64,000 nt of DNA from Patagioenas fasciata (lineage: Eukaryota > Chordata > Aves > Columbiformes > Columbidae). A program made the translations under genes and the position numbers. Shown here piece after piece: positions 51,783-62,800 of this stretch. The notes under the pieces were generated by a model, which saw only the letters and a program-made list of their open reading frames with translations, had not been told where the DNA came from and ran no database searches. The DNA is taken from the NCBI RefSeq assembly GCF_037038585.1, contig NC_092520.1, positions 191,622,604 to 191,686,603 on the forward strand. The letters are read 5' to 3'. Position 1 is the first letter of the stretch; each line of letters starts with the position of its first letter.

Positions 51783-53403
51783 ACTTAAAAACTAAACAGT
51801 TCCATGTTCAAACTTCTGTATCTGTCTTTTTCTCAGTACAGGGAAAAGACCAATCAATTCTCTCATCAGTGCTTTCTGTTACTGTTTCATATGTAATGAC
51901 ACACATATAGTTTGCAATGCAAGAAAAAACTAATAAACACTTGAAAACCATGTTTTCTATAATCTAAAATAATAGATAATTATATTTATGATCTTGGGTT
52001 TAGAACTTTTCTTAGATGCTGTTGTTCAGTCAGATACTGCAGCTCAGTAATGCTCATCTTCTCCCTTGGAAGTCACGAAGGCCACCCCTGCTTTCTCCCC
52101 GTTCAAGCTAGAACAGGGAATGTGTGAGATTTTATGGACTTTGTATGAAATTTGAAAAGTGTGGTTGAGACCATTAACATAAGAATGTCAGATACCGGTT
52201 GTGCACATTGACTTATGTCTATTCTTAATGTTACTGGCTCTGACTTGACTAAGCTATGTCTACCTATTTCAAGGCTAAATGTGGAGTTTCATGTCTAATT
52301 TTCATAAACACCTCAGAGATTAATTCTTCTAACATTTAGTGGCACTTCTTGAATACCAGGCAAACAATCAATGTTGTGGTGCATGACATCTGTGTGAAAT
52401 TCAAAGGTATGTATAGTACTTCTCTCCCTTTTATTTTCTAACTCTCTTTGGCCAAGTGAGGAGTTTCTTTTCTGAGTGATGTGGCACGGTCCAGATGTGT
52501 AGCTACCAAAATATGGGAGCACACTTGCATCTTCAGTTGTGTTTCTGTAGTCCAGTTCATGCTGTGGAAAAACAATCAAATTAATAAACCAACGAAATTC
52601 ATATGATTGCCTTTAATACTTAACCTTTAAAAATGCCCAATTTGGGAAAATCTAAAGCAGTAACTATTTCCCTTGACTAAGGGCATTTAGATCTATCAGT
52701 GTGTACTTCTAGTCAGGTAGTCCCAGAGCAATTAGTGTTAATATATTGTAAAGATATTGACTTTTTGACAAAGGCAGCTTTATGACTCAGCTCACTTAGA
52801 CCGACATTCGAGGAAACTGAAAAGAGTAACATTCATCACAGCTGTCATCGTTAGGCTGGGCCAAAGGCAATCCTTTTAACTGGAAACTATCATGTAAAAT
52901 AATCTATTAACTTATGCCCAGCAGCAAGATGTGAAGGAGAACCACTTCCCAACAATCAGTTAAACCAAACTTTGAAAGATTAGCTAATAATAAATGAGTT
53001 CTAGATAAACAAGTAAATATAGTATTCAAAACAATGCTTTCCTCTTTTCCTCTATGTCAAATCAGCTAATTACTTAAATCCACTTATGAAAAAAGCTTAC
53101 AGGAACAAAGATTAAAATTTGTGTCCTGTAGTTTTCTGGCTTTGATGGGAGGAAGAAATCTTTCATAACCAGAGACAGAGGCATAGTAAAAGCTGGACTA
53201 CTCCTACACTTCTTTGAGGTGATCATATTTTGTTATGACAAAATCAATTACATACAGGATCACTGTACTGGCAAGTGCCAGCTCTTTACGTGTGATAATT
53301 TTAATTCATTTTAATAAGCCGTATTTGCATAAATGGGAAATATTATTCCCCCAGAATTTCTATACAGAATTCTTTAGTTTAACCTTGAAGTCTCAGTCTG
53401 TAC

Positions 53404-55340
53404 CATCTCAGGCAATGTCAGTTTGGATAACGGAGGAGCCAGCAAGGGGAGATGCTCTGTTGGACCTCATAGTTACAAAGAGGGAAGCTTGAAGGCTAGG
53501 GGCAGTCTTGGCTCCAGTGACTGTGAGATGGTGGAGTTCAGGATCATGAAAAGAGGGAACAAGGCAAATGGCAGGATCACAACCACTGACTTCAGGAGTG
53601 CACACTTTGGCATCTTCAGGCACCAGCTTGAAAGAATCCCATGGGAGACAACCCTGGAGAGAAGAGGCATCCAGCAGCTGGTTCATTTTCAAGAATTGCC
53701 CTTTCCAAGCTCAAAACCAGTCCATCTCCACACGCAGGAAATCAAAGACAGGAGGAGCTCCTGACAAAACTCAGACACAAAAAGGAAGCAAATGTGAGGT
53801 GGAAGCAGGGACTAGTGAACTGGGGGGAACACAGAAACACTATCTGAAGTGTAAGGATGGGGTTAAGAAAGCCAAAGCCTGCCAGGAGCTGAATCTGGCA
53901 AAAGACGTGAAGGGCTTCTACAAGTCTATCAACAGCAGAAGACCAGGGAAAATGTGGGTCCAGTGCTGAATGAGGCAGGAGATCTGATGGCAAAGAGGCA
54001 GAAGTACTCAATGGCTTTTCCACCTTAGACTTTACTGGAAAGACTGGTCTTTGGGGATCCCAGGCTCCTTAGACCCATGGGAAAGACTGGAAGAAGGAAG
54101 ACTTACCCTCAGTGGAGGAGGATCAGGTTAGGGAACATTTAAACAAACTAGACATGCACAAGTCTACGGGGCATGATGGTGTGTGCACACAAGCCAGCTG
54201 AAGAAGCTGGCTGATGTCATTGTAAGGCCACTCTTGCTGATCTTTGAAAGGTCATGGTATTTGGGAGAAAGTTCTGAGGACTGGAATAAAGCAAATGTCA
54301 CTCCTATCTTAAAAAATGATATTTTATTTTTTTTCCAAGAATAACGTGCTGGTTAGTCCACTCTCACTTCCATCCCTGGGAGGCTGACAGAGAAAATACT
54401 TCTGGAAACATTTCCACACATTAAGGACAAGAACGTGATTTGAAGGAGTCAGCATGGGTTTACAAAGAGGAAATCATGCCTGCCCAAACTGACAGCCTTC
54501 TGCGATGAGATGACTGGCCTGATGGACAACAGGAGAGCAGCAGATATTGTTGATCTTGATTTTAGTAAGGCTATCAACACTGTTTCTCACAACACTCACT
54601 GATTAAGTACAAGCTAGATAAATGGACAGTGAAACTGAAAACCAGCTGAACTTCCAGGCTCAAAGGGTTGTGATCAGTGCCAGAAAGTCCAGCTGGAGAC
54701 CCATCAAAGTCCAGCTGGAAGCCTGTTCCAAGTGATGTATGCTAAGGGTTCATACTGGGCTCAATACTCTTTAACATCTTGATTAATTATCTGAACAATG
54801 GGATAGAGTACTCCCTTGGCAAGTTTGCAAAACATGCAAGCTCAAGAGGAGTGGCTGATATGCCAGAGGATCACATGGCCATTTAGAGGGACCTCCACAA
54901 GGTGAAGAAACAGGTTGACAGGAACCTCATGAAGTTCAACAAAAGGAAATGCAAAGCCCTGCACCTGGAGAAGAATAATCCCATGCATCAGTACAGGTTT
55001 GTGGGTCAGCTGGCTGGAAAGCAGTTGCAGAAAGTCTCTAGGAGGTTGTGGTGGACACCAAGTTGACTAGAGTGAGCGGTGTATCTCAGCAGCAACAAAG
55101 ACCAACAGCCTCCTGTGTGGCATTAACAGGAGTGCCTGTTACCAACAGGTCAAGGAATGTGTTTATTCCCGTCTATTTAGCATTAGTGACACCACACCTG
55201 AAGTGCTGTGTCCACCCCAGCCTCCCCAGTACAAGAAGAAAATGGACATGTTAGAGCAAGTCCAGCAAATTAAATAAGGGATTAGAGCATTTGTCATGTG
55301 AGGAGAGGCTGAGAGAGCTGAGATTGTTTACCTCATAGAA
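53404..55340 (+). mobile_element. CR1 LINE reverse-transcriptase remnant lacking its 3' end
   Basis: In order, the + strand encodes CR1 ORF2 pieces: the linker after the endonuclease ('EEPARGDALLDLIVTKREA'), 'WKQGLVNWGEHRNTI', 'KAKACQELNLAKDVKGFYKS', the polymerase block 'DIVDLDFSKAINTVSH' (54544-54591), and the thumb region 'QVDRNLMKFNKRKCKALHLE'. The frame changes several times. The FADD catalytic word is ruined ('KFAKHASS' near 54820). Homology fades at about 55340, soon after 'EERLRELRLF', without the 3' UTR and terminal repeats. CR1 copies are normally truncated at the 5' end, so this one has probably lost its 3' part by deletion. Confidence 0.9.
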
Positions 55341-58300
55341 GAGATGGCTTTTGCTTACTGTCATCTCTGAGTAGTTGGGGGAAGTGCACAAAGCCCTACT
55401 TTCTACAAGTCTCATCAAGCAAATGCCATGCAAATGACGTATTGTTCCTGTTGCAGTTTAAATCAACAGAACCATACCTTCTTTCCTGGTGATTAGATCT
55501 GTCATCTAAGTCTAGCCTAAGTCTATCACATCAGCAGCTTTGGAATGGTGAAATATCTGTATGTATGTTTAGATTTCACTCCAGCTGCTGCTTTTTTAGT
55601 GAGAACTTGTTTGCCTCCTGTGGTCGATAAGGCTTTTATAAGACAGAAGTAAAACAGGCAATCAAAGGCTAGGTGAGGGAATCCAAACCAGAACTGTGAT
55701 AACTCCTGCCTACTGCTACTTGTTCATCATCCCAAGAGAGACAAAGAGATTGATCATGAAAGAGGATCCAGCTTTTTTTTTTTTTTTAAATTAATATGAA
55801 AGCTATAGGCAGTCATCATAGACATCTCTTGAGCCTAGGGTCTTGGGTATCTGCAGTTTCACTTTACAGCTCTTGGCCTTTCTGACTGGTAGTTTAGACT
55901 TCAGACCCTTGGTTTCCATTTCTTCCAAAATGTTGATGAAAACTTGTCCACTGAAGAAAGAGTGAAGATCTTCACTGTAAAGGGCAGGGGTGGGAAGTAA
56001 ACCAAGCAAAAAAGTGGATAACTATATTTGACCAGAACTCAGTTATTTGTCAAAGGCTACAGAGGACTCTTTGCAGATATGTGCATAACACTGTGGACAC
56101 TCAAGTGTGGTGCAAAAGCAATTTGTAGTAATATGTTGCGGGAATGAGGATGACAGGGCCAAAACCCTAGTAAAAAGTTTGTGCTAGTTTGTAGAACAGA
56201 GGTGCTGATGGCATCCCTGGTAGAGAGTGTCACGTGTGTTTTAAGTTCCTTGACTTTTGGTCAGAAACTGGGTTCTGGAGTCTGAGGGGCAGTGCCACTG
56301 AGGAGACAGAAACAGTGTCATGGCTGGTGGGAAGAAGGTGTTGCAGTTCAAGCTCTTATCTATATTGCACCTCACCACCTCTACTACATTTTACTTCCCT
56401 TCCTTACCTGTATTTCATATACCTGCAGATGAGTTCTGAAGGGATGTCTTGATACTGCATGGGTGTACTTTCTGCTCCTTCTACTTACATTTCCTACTCC
56501 AGGACTATAGGCTCCTGTTTTGAAAAAAAAATTCCTCCTTTGCTGCCAAACCCTCTTCCAAGAATCCTTGTTTGCCAGTCTTTCAGCTGTGCATGCTTGT
56601 GTCTTTGGGCAGCTTGTTTCATTCAGATGTGCTGGCACCTCTAAGCCAAGAAAATGGAACTGGCTGTTGTTTCCTCCTCAGCTGGGTTGGGGACTTGGCA
56701 AAAGGAATGTCTAGCAGCTCTGTGCTTCTCCACTGACATTATGACCAAGAGCTGGCAGCATGCCCAGGAAGAAAAAGAATAAAAGGGAAAATATTCCTAC
56801 TGCCTGCTGCCATCAGAGGAGATGGATGAGGAAGAACTGAAGTGGGGTCTGCAAAACAGACTTGCTAATCTGGGAACCCAAGTGTCTGGGTTCTGCTATT
56901 TATTTGAAGATCCCTGTTATCCAAAACTCCTCCCCAGGAAACTCAACTCCCAGAGATCTCCTCCTTCAGTGCAACTTTTCCATTTGTCCTTCATTTTCTC
57001 CTAGTCCTGAGAAGAGGCAAATTACCCTCATATGAAGAAGAATCCCAGAATAATCTCTAGGGTGTGTGAAGCCTGTGAACAGGGGCAGGATCTAGTCCAT
57101 TTGTTGACACAGGTTCCTTCAAACAACCTTCCCCCAAATCTCTAGATTTCTCTATTCTGGCAAAGTTATGCTGCTGTGCTATCAGTCACACTGCTCTGCC
57201 TTCCCCCCTCACCCCTGCAATGATAGTTCCTTGCACATGTACTTTTTTCCCCACAATCAAAGAAAATTTGGAGTTTTCAGTAGATTCAGATGTGATCAAA
57301 ATCAGTGAACAGACAGGGAATCTCACTCTACTATTACTCTAACAATATCTGCTGTGAATCTAGCTTAAGGATGGATTTTGGAAGGTTCAAGTCTTCATCA
57401 ACCTCTCCTTATACTGTCAAGCTTTTCTGGGTATGCAACAATTTGATGGATGGAGGTGCCATTTTATTGTAACAAATTAAAAAATAATCTTGTAGCCAGA
57501 GGGATGATGAAAAAAATGCAACCTGTTGTCTGTATGCGGTGTTGAGAGAAGAGAGACGTACGATCCTTTGCCCATACAGCTTATAAATTTTATGCAAAGC
57601 AGTCACAAAACAGACAGAGGGAGAGAGATAATTCAAGGTGTAGGGAACAGAGATCTGCAGTTTCCAGTCCCAGCTGAATTCAGTGAATGCAACCCAAAAT
57701 CTTGCTTGCCCCCTCCCCTTTTTTTTTAAATATGTCCTTAGAGATTCTATATTTCCAAGCATCATGTGGCCGACTTCACAGTGCCTCCTATATTTTTATG
57801 CACACTCTTATACACACCTTTGCTACTCCATGGCCTCATCCTGAGGTCTCTATAGAATAAAGTGACAGATCCACGTTTGGACCATTTCAAAATAAAAAGG
57901 AAAGTGGATTCAGGTGTGTTACTGCACAGAGGAATGTTTTAGCTACTGGGTACTCAGTAAAAGCTAATGACCACCACTACTACCATAAAGTTCCTGAATT
58001 AAATAAAGTGTGACAGCTCATTGTGGGTGTATGGACAACCTCAGTTTTCCCAATGAATTACATTCCTGGGCAAACTTGGACTTTGGGTTACTTAATCTGT
58101 AGATCTCAAATGGCCTCAAGCAACATATAGATGGCCATATACCAGGATGATACACAGCTTTTGAGCTTCTTTAAAAGAGGTCTGGGCAGAAGATAGAGTG
58201 CCTGTAATATTTCAGATCTCACTGAGTTAAATGAGTGTACATGGATTGTTCTGTTGCATGTGTACAACAATCCAAGTTCCAGTTTTGTGTTACCTTGTAT

Positions 58301-58509
58301 CTTAAGTGCTAGTAAAATTAATGAATTAAGACCTCGAACTTTACTCTGAGATAAGTGACAAATATTACATATAGATTACTGTTAATACATTGTGAGATTG
58401 CTCATGTTTACAGACATCAGTCACTGGGACAATCAGGACTACTGTTGAGCATAGTCATTCTGATCTATGACTCACTGGATACCATTCCACTGTCAGTTTT
58501 ATATCTACT

Positions 58510-58540
58510 TTATATATATATACAATTTTATATACATACA
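58510..58540. repeat. TA-rich simple sequence
   Basis: TATATATATATA followed by TATACATACA, about 400 bases before the SPAM1 start codon. Confidence 0.7.
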
Positions 58541-58693
58541 GTTTATTTCCTCTATAATTGTCCATTGTGCTTTTCCTTCAGAGGGGAAGTTTATTCAAAG
58601 ATTACAATATATTCAAAATCACCAATGGTATTTGTATAATGGTTGGAAATATTTATCATCTCTTTATCTACATTTGTTTCTTTTTTCTGCATT

Positions 58694-58695
58694 AG
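58694..58695 (+). other. SPAM1: Candidate splice acceptor for the first coding exon of SPAM1
   Basis: A long pyrimidine tract (TTTGTTTCTTTTTTCTGCATTAG) ends at 58695, 220 bases before the start codon. This fits a 5' untranslated leader joined to the first coding exon, parallel to the acceptor-like site before the HYAL4 pseudogene. Confidence 0.5.
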
Positions 58696-58915
58696 GCCTC
58701 AGAAGTTGTTGAAAGGTTTCCTGCAGATTGAAACAACAGAGCCTTGTATAAAGGACACCTCTATTTTACACCCAAGGAATGTTGCTTAATAGGTATTAAC
58801 TGGAAGAAATATATTGTAAGGTAAAGCTTTTGACAGCTTACCAGTTTTCTGAACACCCAGAGAGCATTTAATTTTTGTCTGATCAGAAGCACCTAATGTG
58901 ACTGTACATGTTACA

Positions 58916-59878
58916 ATGGAAACTTCAAGACAAAGCTTTGGTATCGGTGCTACCTGTACGTATCCTATAGCATCCAGTATGGTGTTTGCCACTCTTCTAG
59001 TTTCTTGCTGCTCATCCCTGAACATAAGAGCTCATCCACTTTTTTCTAATTTACCTTTCCTTTCAATCTGGAATGCTCCTACAGAACTCTGTACTGAAAG
59101 GGCTGGAGTCCAGCTGGACATGAATTTTTTTTCTCTCACCGGAAGCACACTGAAGACATCTATTGGGCAAAACATCACTCTTTTCTACCCAGACAGGCTT
59201 GGATATTATCCTTACAAAAATGAAGTCACAGGAGAGGCATTCAATGGAGGACTCCCCCAACTCTTGCTGCTGGAGAATCATTTAAAAAAAGCCAAAGAGG
59301 ACATCCAATTCTATATTCCTTCAGATGAACAGTTTGGATTGGCTGTCATTGACTGGGAAAACTGGAGACCTGTGTGGATAAGGAACTGGGGATCAAAAGA
59401 CATTTATAGACAGGAATCCATTGAACTGGTTCAGCAAAGAGACCTCAGTCTATCAGAGGCTGAAGCCAGGGCTATAGCTAAAATGGAATTTGAAGCTGCA
59501 GCAAAATCAATAATGTTGGAATCTTTAAAGCTGGGCATAGAAATGAGGCCAAATCGTCTGTGGGGATATTACCTTTATCCAGATTGTTATAATTACGATT
59601 ACAACCAAAACCCACATAATTATACGGGAACTTGTTTAGATATAGAAATAGAAAGAAATAATGAGCTTAAATGGTTGTGGGAGGAAAGCACAGCACTTTA
59701 TCCATCTGTCTATCTAGAGACAGCATTAAGATCTTCCAGAAATGCCCAACTCTTTGTTCGCAACAGAGTTCAAGAAGCCATTAGAATTTCGTTTGTCTCT
59801 AATTCTACTCATCCCCTTCCAGTTATTGTATATACACGTCCAGTATTCACAGATGTCTATGAGGAATATCTCTCCCAG
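58916..59878 (+). CDS. SPAM1: SPAM1 coding exon 1 (signal peptide and most of the GH56 barrel)
   Basis: 321 codons. It holds the signal peptide, the conserved N-terminal '[13 protein letters not shown]' (Cys59), the '[11 protein letters not shown]' strand, the catalytic DWE (Asp146, Glu148), '[10 protein letters not shown]' (Cys224) and '[12 protein letters not shown]'. N-glycosylation sequons are visible in QNIT, HNYT and SNST. It ends CTCTCCCAG before a GTAAGT donor at 59879. The open frame can be extended left to a GTG at 58898, but a stop lies just before that and GTG is not a usual animal start, so the ATG at 58916 is preferred. Confidence 0.93.
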
Positions 59879-62800
59879 GTAAGTGGAGCTACAACTTACA
59901 TATTTTAAATTTAAGTGGAAAGAAATTACACTTACTTAGCAAATACGCCAACCTATATCAGAAAAAGTATACTTTGTAAAAAACAATGATCTACCAAAGA
60001 AATATGATCAAATGGAACAGTAAAAGGTATGTTTTTAAACCCTCCTCATGATGTTTATCAAATAGTGTTTTATTCTCTGAGTAGTTCTCACGTTTAGCAA
60101 AATATTACAAAGCTAGAAAGCATATTTAGTACATTAAGTCAGAAAAAAAAAAATTGAGTAACCTCTTCCAAAGAGAATTAGTACAACTGGGCTAGCCTAA
60201 TGTCTGCTTTTTAGGTTATAAGAAAAAGCAATAAAAGAAAGTCTTCCTTTTCCTTAAAAAGGATTTAAATGCTAGTGAGAAAATTCTGTACTTAGTTGTA
60301 TTTGAATAGCTTTCCACATGGTATCTCATGGGTTAGTCAAGGTCAGGCTCTGACTGAGATCTAATCATCTTACTGCAGTTCTGGCTACACTCTTCCCTTC
60401 ATATTTTTATATATACCCACCCCATCAGAGATACCATCAATCTGGAGAATCTCTTCCTGGTCATCCAGGCAATGAGGCAGTTCAGAGGTTGTGGTCCTGG
60501 TGACTGTGTTGTGTCTGGTGTTCTTGCACACCCTGGACACAGTGTCACCAGGCAGTGACCCCAGACCATGGACACCTTCAGGGAGCAAGGGGTGCTGCCA
60601 GGGTCTCTTGCTGGGCTCCTAGTTAATAATTTAAAAGTCCTATAATCCTTACATTCTTCTTTTTCATGTGTTTTAAGTTGGTTTAGCCTTATTCTTTTTC
60701 TACCCACAGTCCTCTCCCATCCCAGATGGGCTTTAAGATTTTGTTAGGGCTGGGCTAATAGCTGATCCTGAAGTGAGAACTGAACAGAAACAAATTTCCC
60801 AGATCAACCTCTGTACAGGCCAGAATGATTCTCTGGAGAAAACAGATTCCTGTTGCGGAAAACTCTTTCTCTTGCTACTTTTCTGCTTTAGTACATTCTG
60901 ACTGAAAGTACTGAAAAACTGAAATGAAATTAAAAACCAAACCAACCAACCAACCAACCAACCAACCAAACAAACAAAATACAAAAAAACCAAACCCCAA
61001 AGAACAAAACCAAACCAAAGCCACAAAATAAAAACAAACAAACAAACAAAAAACACACAAAAAACCCCTGAAACCCACAGGCAGCATTACTGAAACCAGT
61101 TGCTACTAACGCTGAACAGCCAGGAGGCAATAGAGCAAAATATAATATTAAAAGGCTGGAGGAGTGTGTGTCATATGACTAATGACTGGCTTAGTTTTAC
61201 AGACTTGTTTTTCTAGCCAGATGACATATAGAAAGTGGATATAGTTGGCAACATTTTCTGGCATCATATGTGCAACCGAATCTCAGAATAAAACAGTGTA
61301 ATAGAGAGCAGAATGTTTGCATCATGTATAATTGTTTGGTGTCTTCAAAGTAATTATTTTGGATTTGTAGTTTACTCTATGCATTATACCTTTGGCCTTA
61401 TGTTATAGCTTACCTACAATGGCATGATTCTTTGCACATTTCCTCTCAGGATGACCTAGTAAATACCATCGGAGAATCTGCTGCACTGGGCGCTTCTGGA
61501 ATTGTGATCTGGGGTGATATGAATTTAACACAAAATAAGGTATGCTAGATTAATTACTATATGACATTTTTTAAAAGCAATAAAGTAAGAAGGATATAAC
61601 GCATTATGGTTACTTACATCATATCTTCTACTTTTAATATGATGATTCCATATTGCCAGTAGTCTTATCTAGTTAAAAAACAAGCACATTTGAGGCTTAC
61701 GAAGATTTTCATTGACTACACAGAGTGAGAGTTCAATCTTTAGAATACCAGTGTTGGTTCTGAGTAACTGGACAAGCTGCCATAATAACTGTAGGCAAGG
61801 TAGCATTTGTTTATTAATAGTTAATTTAAGGAAAGAATTCCTGTATCTTCATTAAAATCCAGTCATGAGATGAATAAAAGATTACTTGTGCATGCCAGAA
61901 CAATTTTTAGAAGATCCTTCTGCTTTTTAAAGTGGTGCATTTAATATTTGAAATTCTAGGAAGAGTCAGTCTGTGAAATTCCAGCTCTAGTCTGTTCTGT
62001 ATGTTGTAAGCAGCACTTTGATTAATTTCATTGTAAGGAAGACCTGAGTCAGAAGACAAAAAAAAAATCAAATTTGTTTTAGGAAGGTCAAATACATAGT
62101 TCGAGAAACATTGTTATAAGGATGTTCAAATAAATCTTTCAAACTAGCTCATTCATACCCAGGGAAGCTAGATACAATAAACAACTGTATGGGAAGACTC
62201 TTCTGAAGTCTTCTAAGAGCAAAAACCTGAAACTCTTCAGCACTGCTGGGCTTCCTGTGACAGAAAGAATGGCCAAATAAACCTCTACAGCTCTGTAAGG
62301 GTCAAAGACCCAAAAGCATCCCATTTGACTCTTTTTTTGTATGTGCCTGCCTTTGAGAAAGCACATCAATTGCACCTGAAGCTTTTCTGCCCATTACCCC
62401 AATGCCAGAACACAGACAAACAACTTGTATTGCTTGAATTTTGAGAGTCATGTGAACAAACATAACTTTCAACAGCACAGTCAGACTATGTATTTGTGCA
62501 CTAATCACACCTTTTTTTTCTTCACAGCTATCACAACTCAGTAGCCTTTCAGCAATGAAATATTTCCATGAGCCTTACATTTGTGAGAATTGCATCAACC
62601 AAAATTTCTAGGCAGGGTTTTTTAGACATATATCTAAAAGAAAAACACAAAACCTCATAGACCTCAGATTCACCAAAGAGACCTCCATGGGTGTAAATAT
62701 TAGCTGTATCTATATGTGGTACTAGGTTAATGCCCTAAAGAGACACAGTGTCAGAAATAAAGAGTTCCCAAAGCCTCTGGTTATAAAACTGTGACAAGCA

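Larger units (their letters stand above)
43560..53403. other. Intergenic stretch, no gene seen
   Basis: The sequence includes a purine-rich part (43560-43900), T-rich runs (44144-44157, 49266-49291) and an A/C-rich low-complexity tract (51717-51782). Frames of 119-155 codons at 43671-44325 and 133 codons at 45970-46371 show no domain, no splice context and no sign of selection I can judge. Confidence 0.45.
55341..58695. other. Intergenic upstream of SPAM1, no gene seen
   Basis: AT-rich sequence with a T run near 55770 and a TA-rich tract (58510-58540) shortly before SPAM1. Any SPAM1 promoter and non-coding 5' exon should lie here or further left, but no TATA box tied to a transcript start could be assigned from sequence alone. 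Confidence 0.45.

Noticed and set aside
53235-54023. Several overlapping open frames at 53.2-54.0 kb as genes
   Set aside because: They are frameshifted pieces, and antisense shadows, of the CR1 ORF2 remnant.
58898-58915. N-terminal extension of SPAM1 from a GTG codon
   Set aside because: GTG is not a normal animal start. A stop lies a few codons upstream, and the ATG at 58916 has a strong Kozak context and gives the length expected for the signal peptide.
60733-61130. Minus-strand frames with Trp-Leu-Val-Gly repeats as a membrane protein
   Set aside because: The hydrophobic repeats are the translation of a GGTT microsatellite within SPAM1 intron 1.
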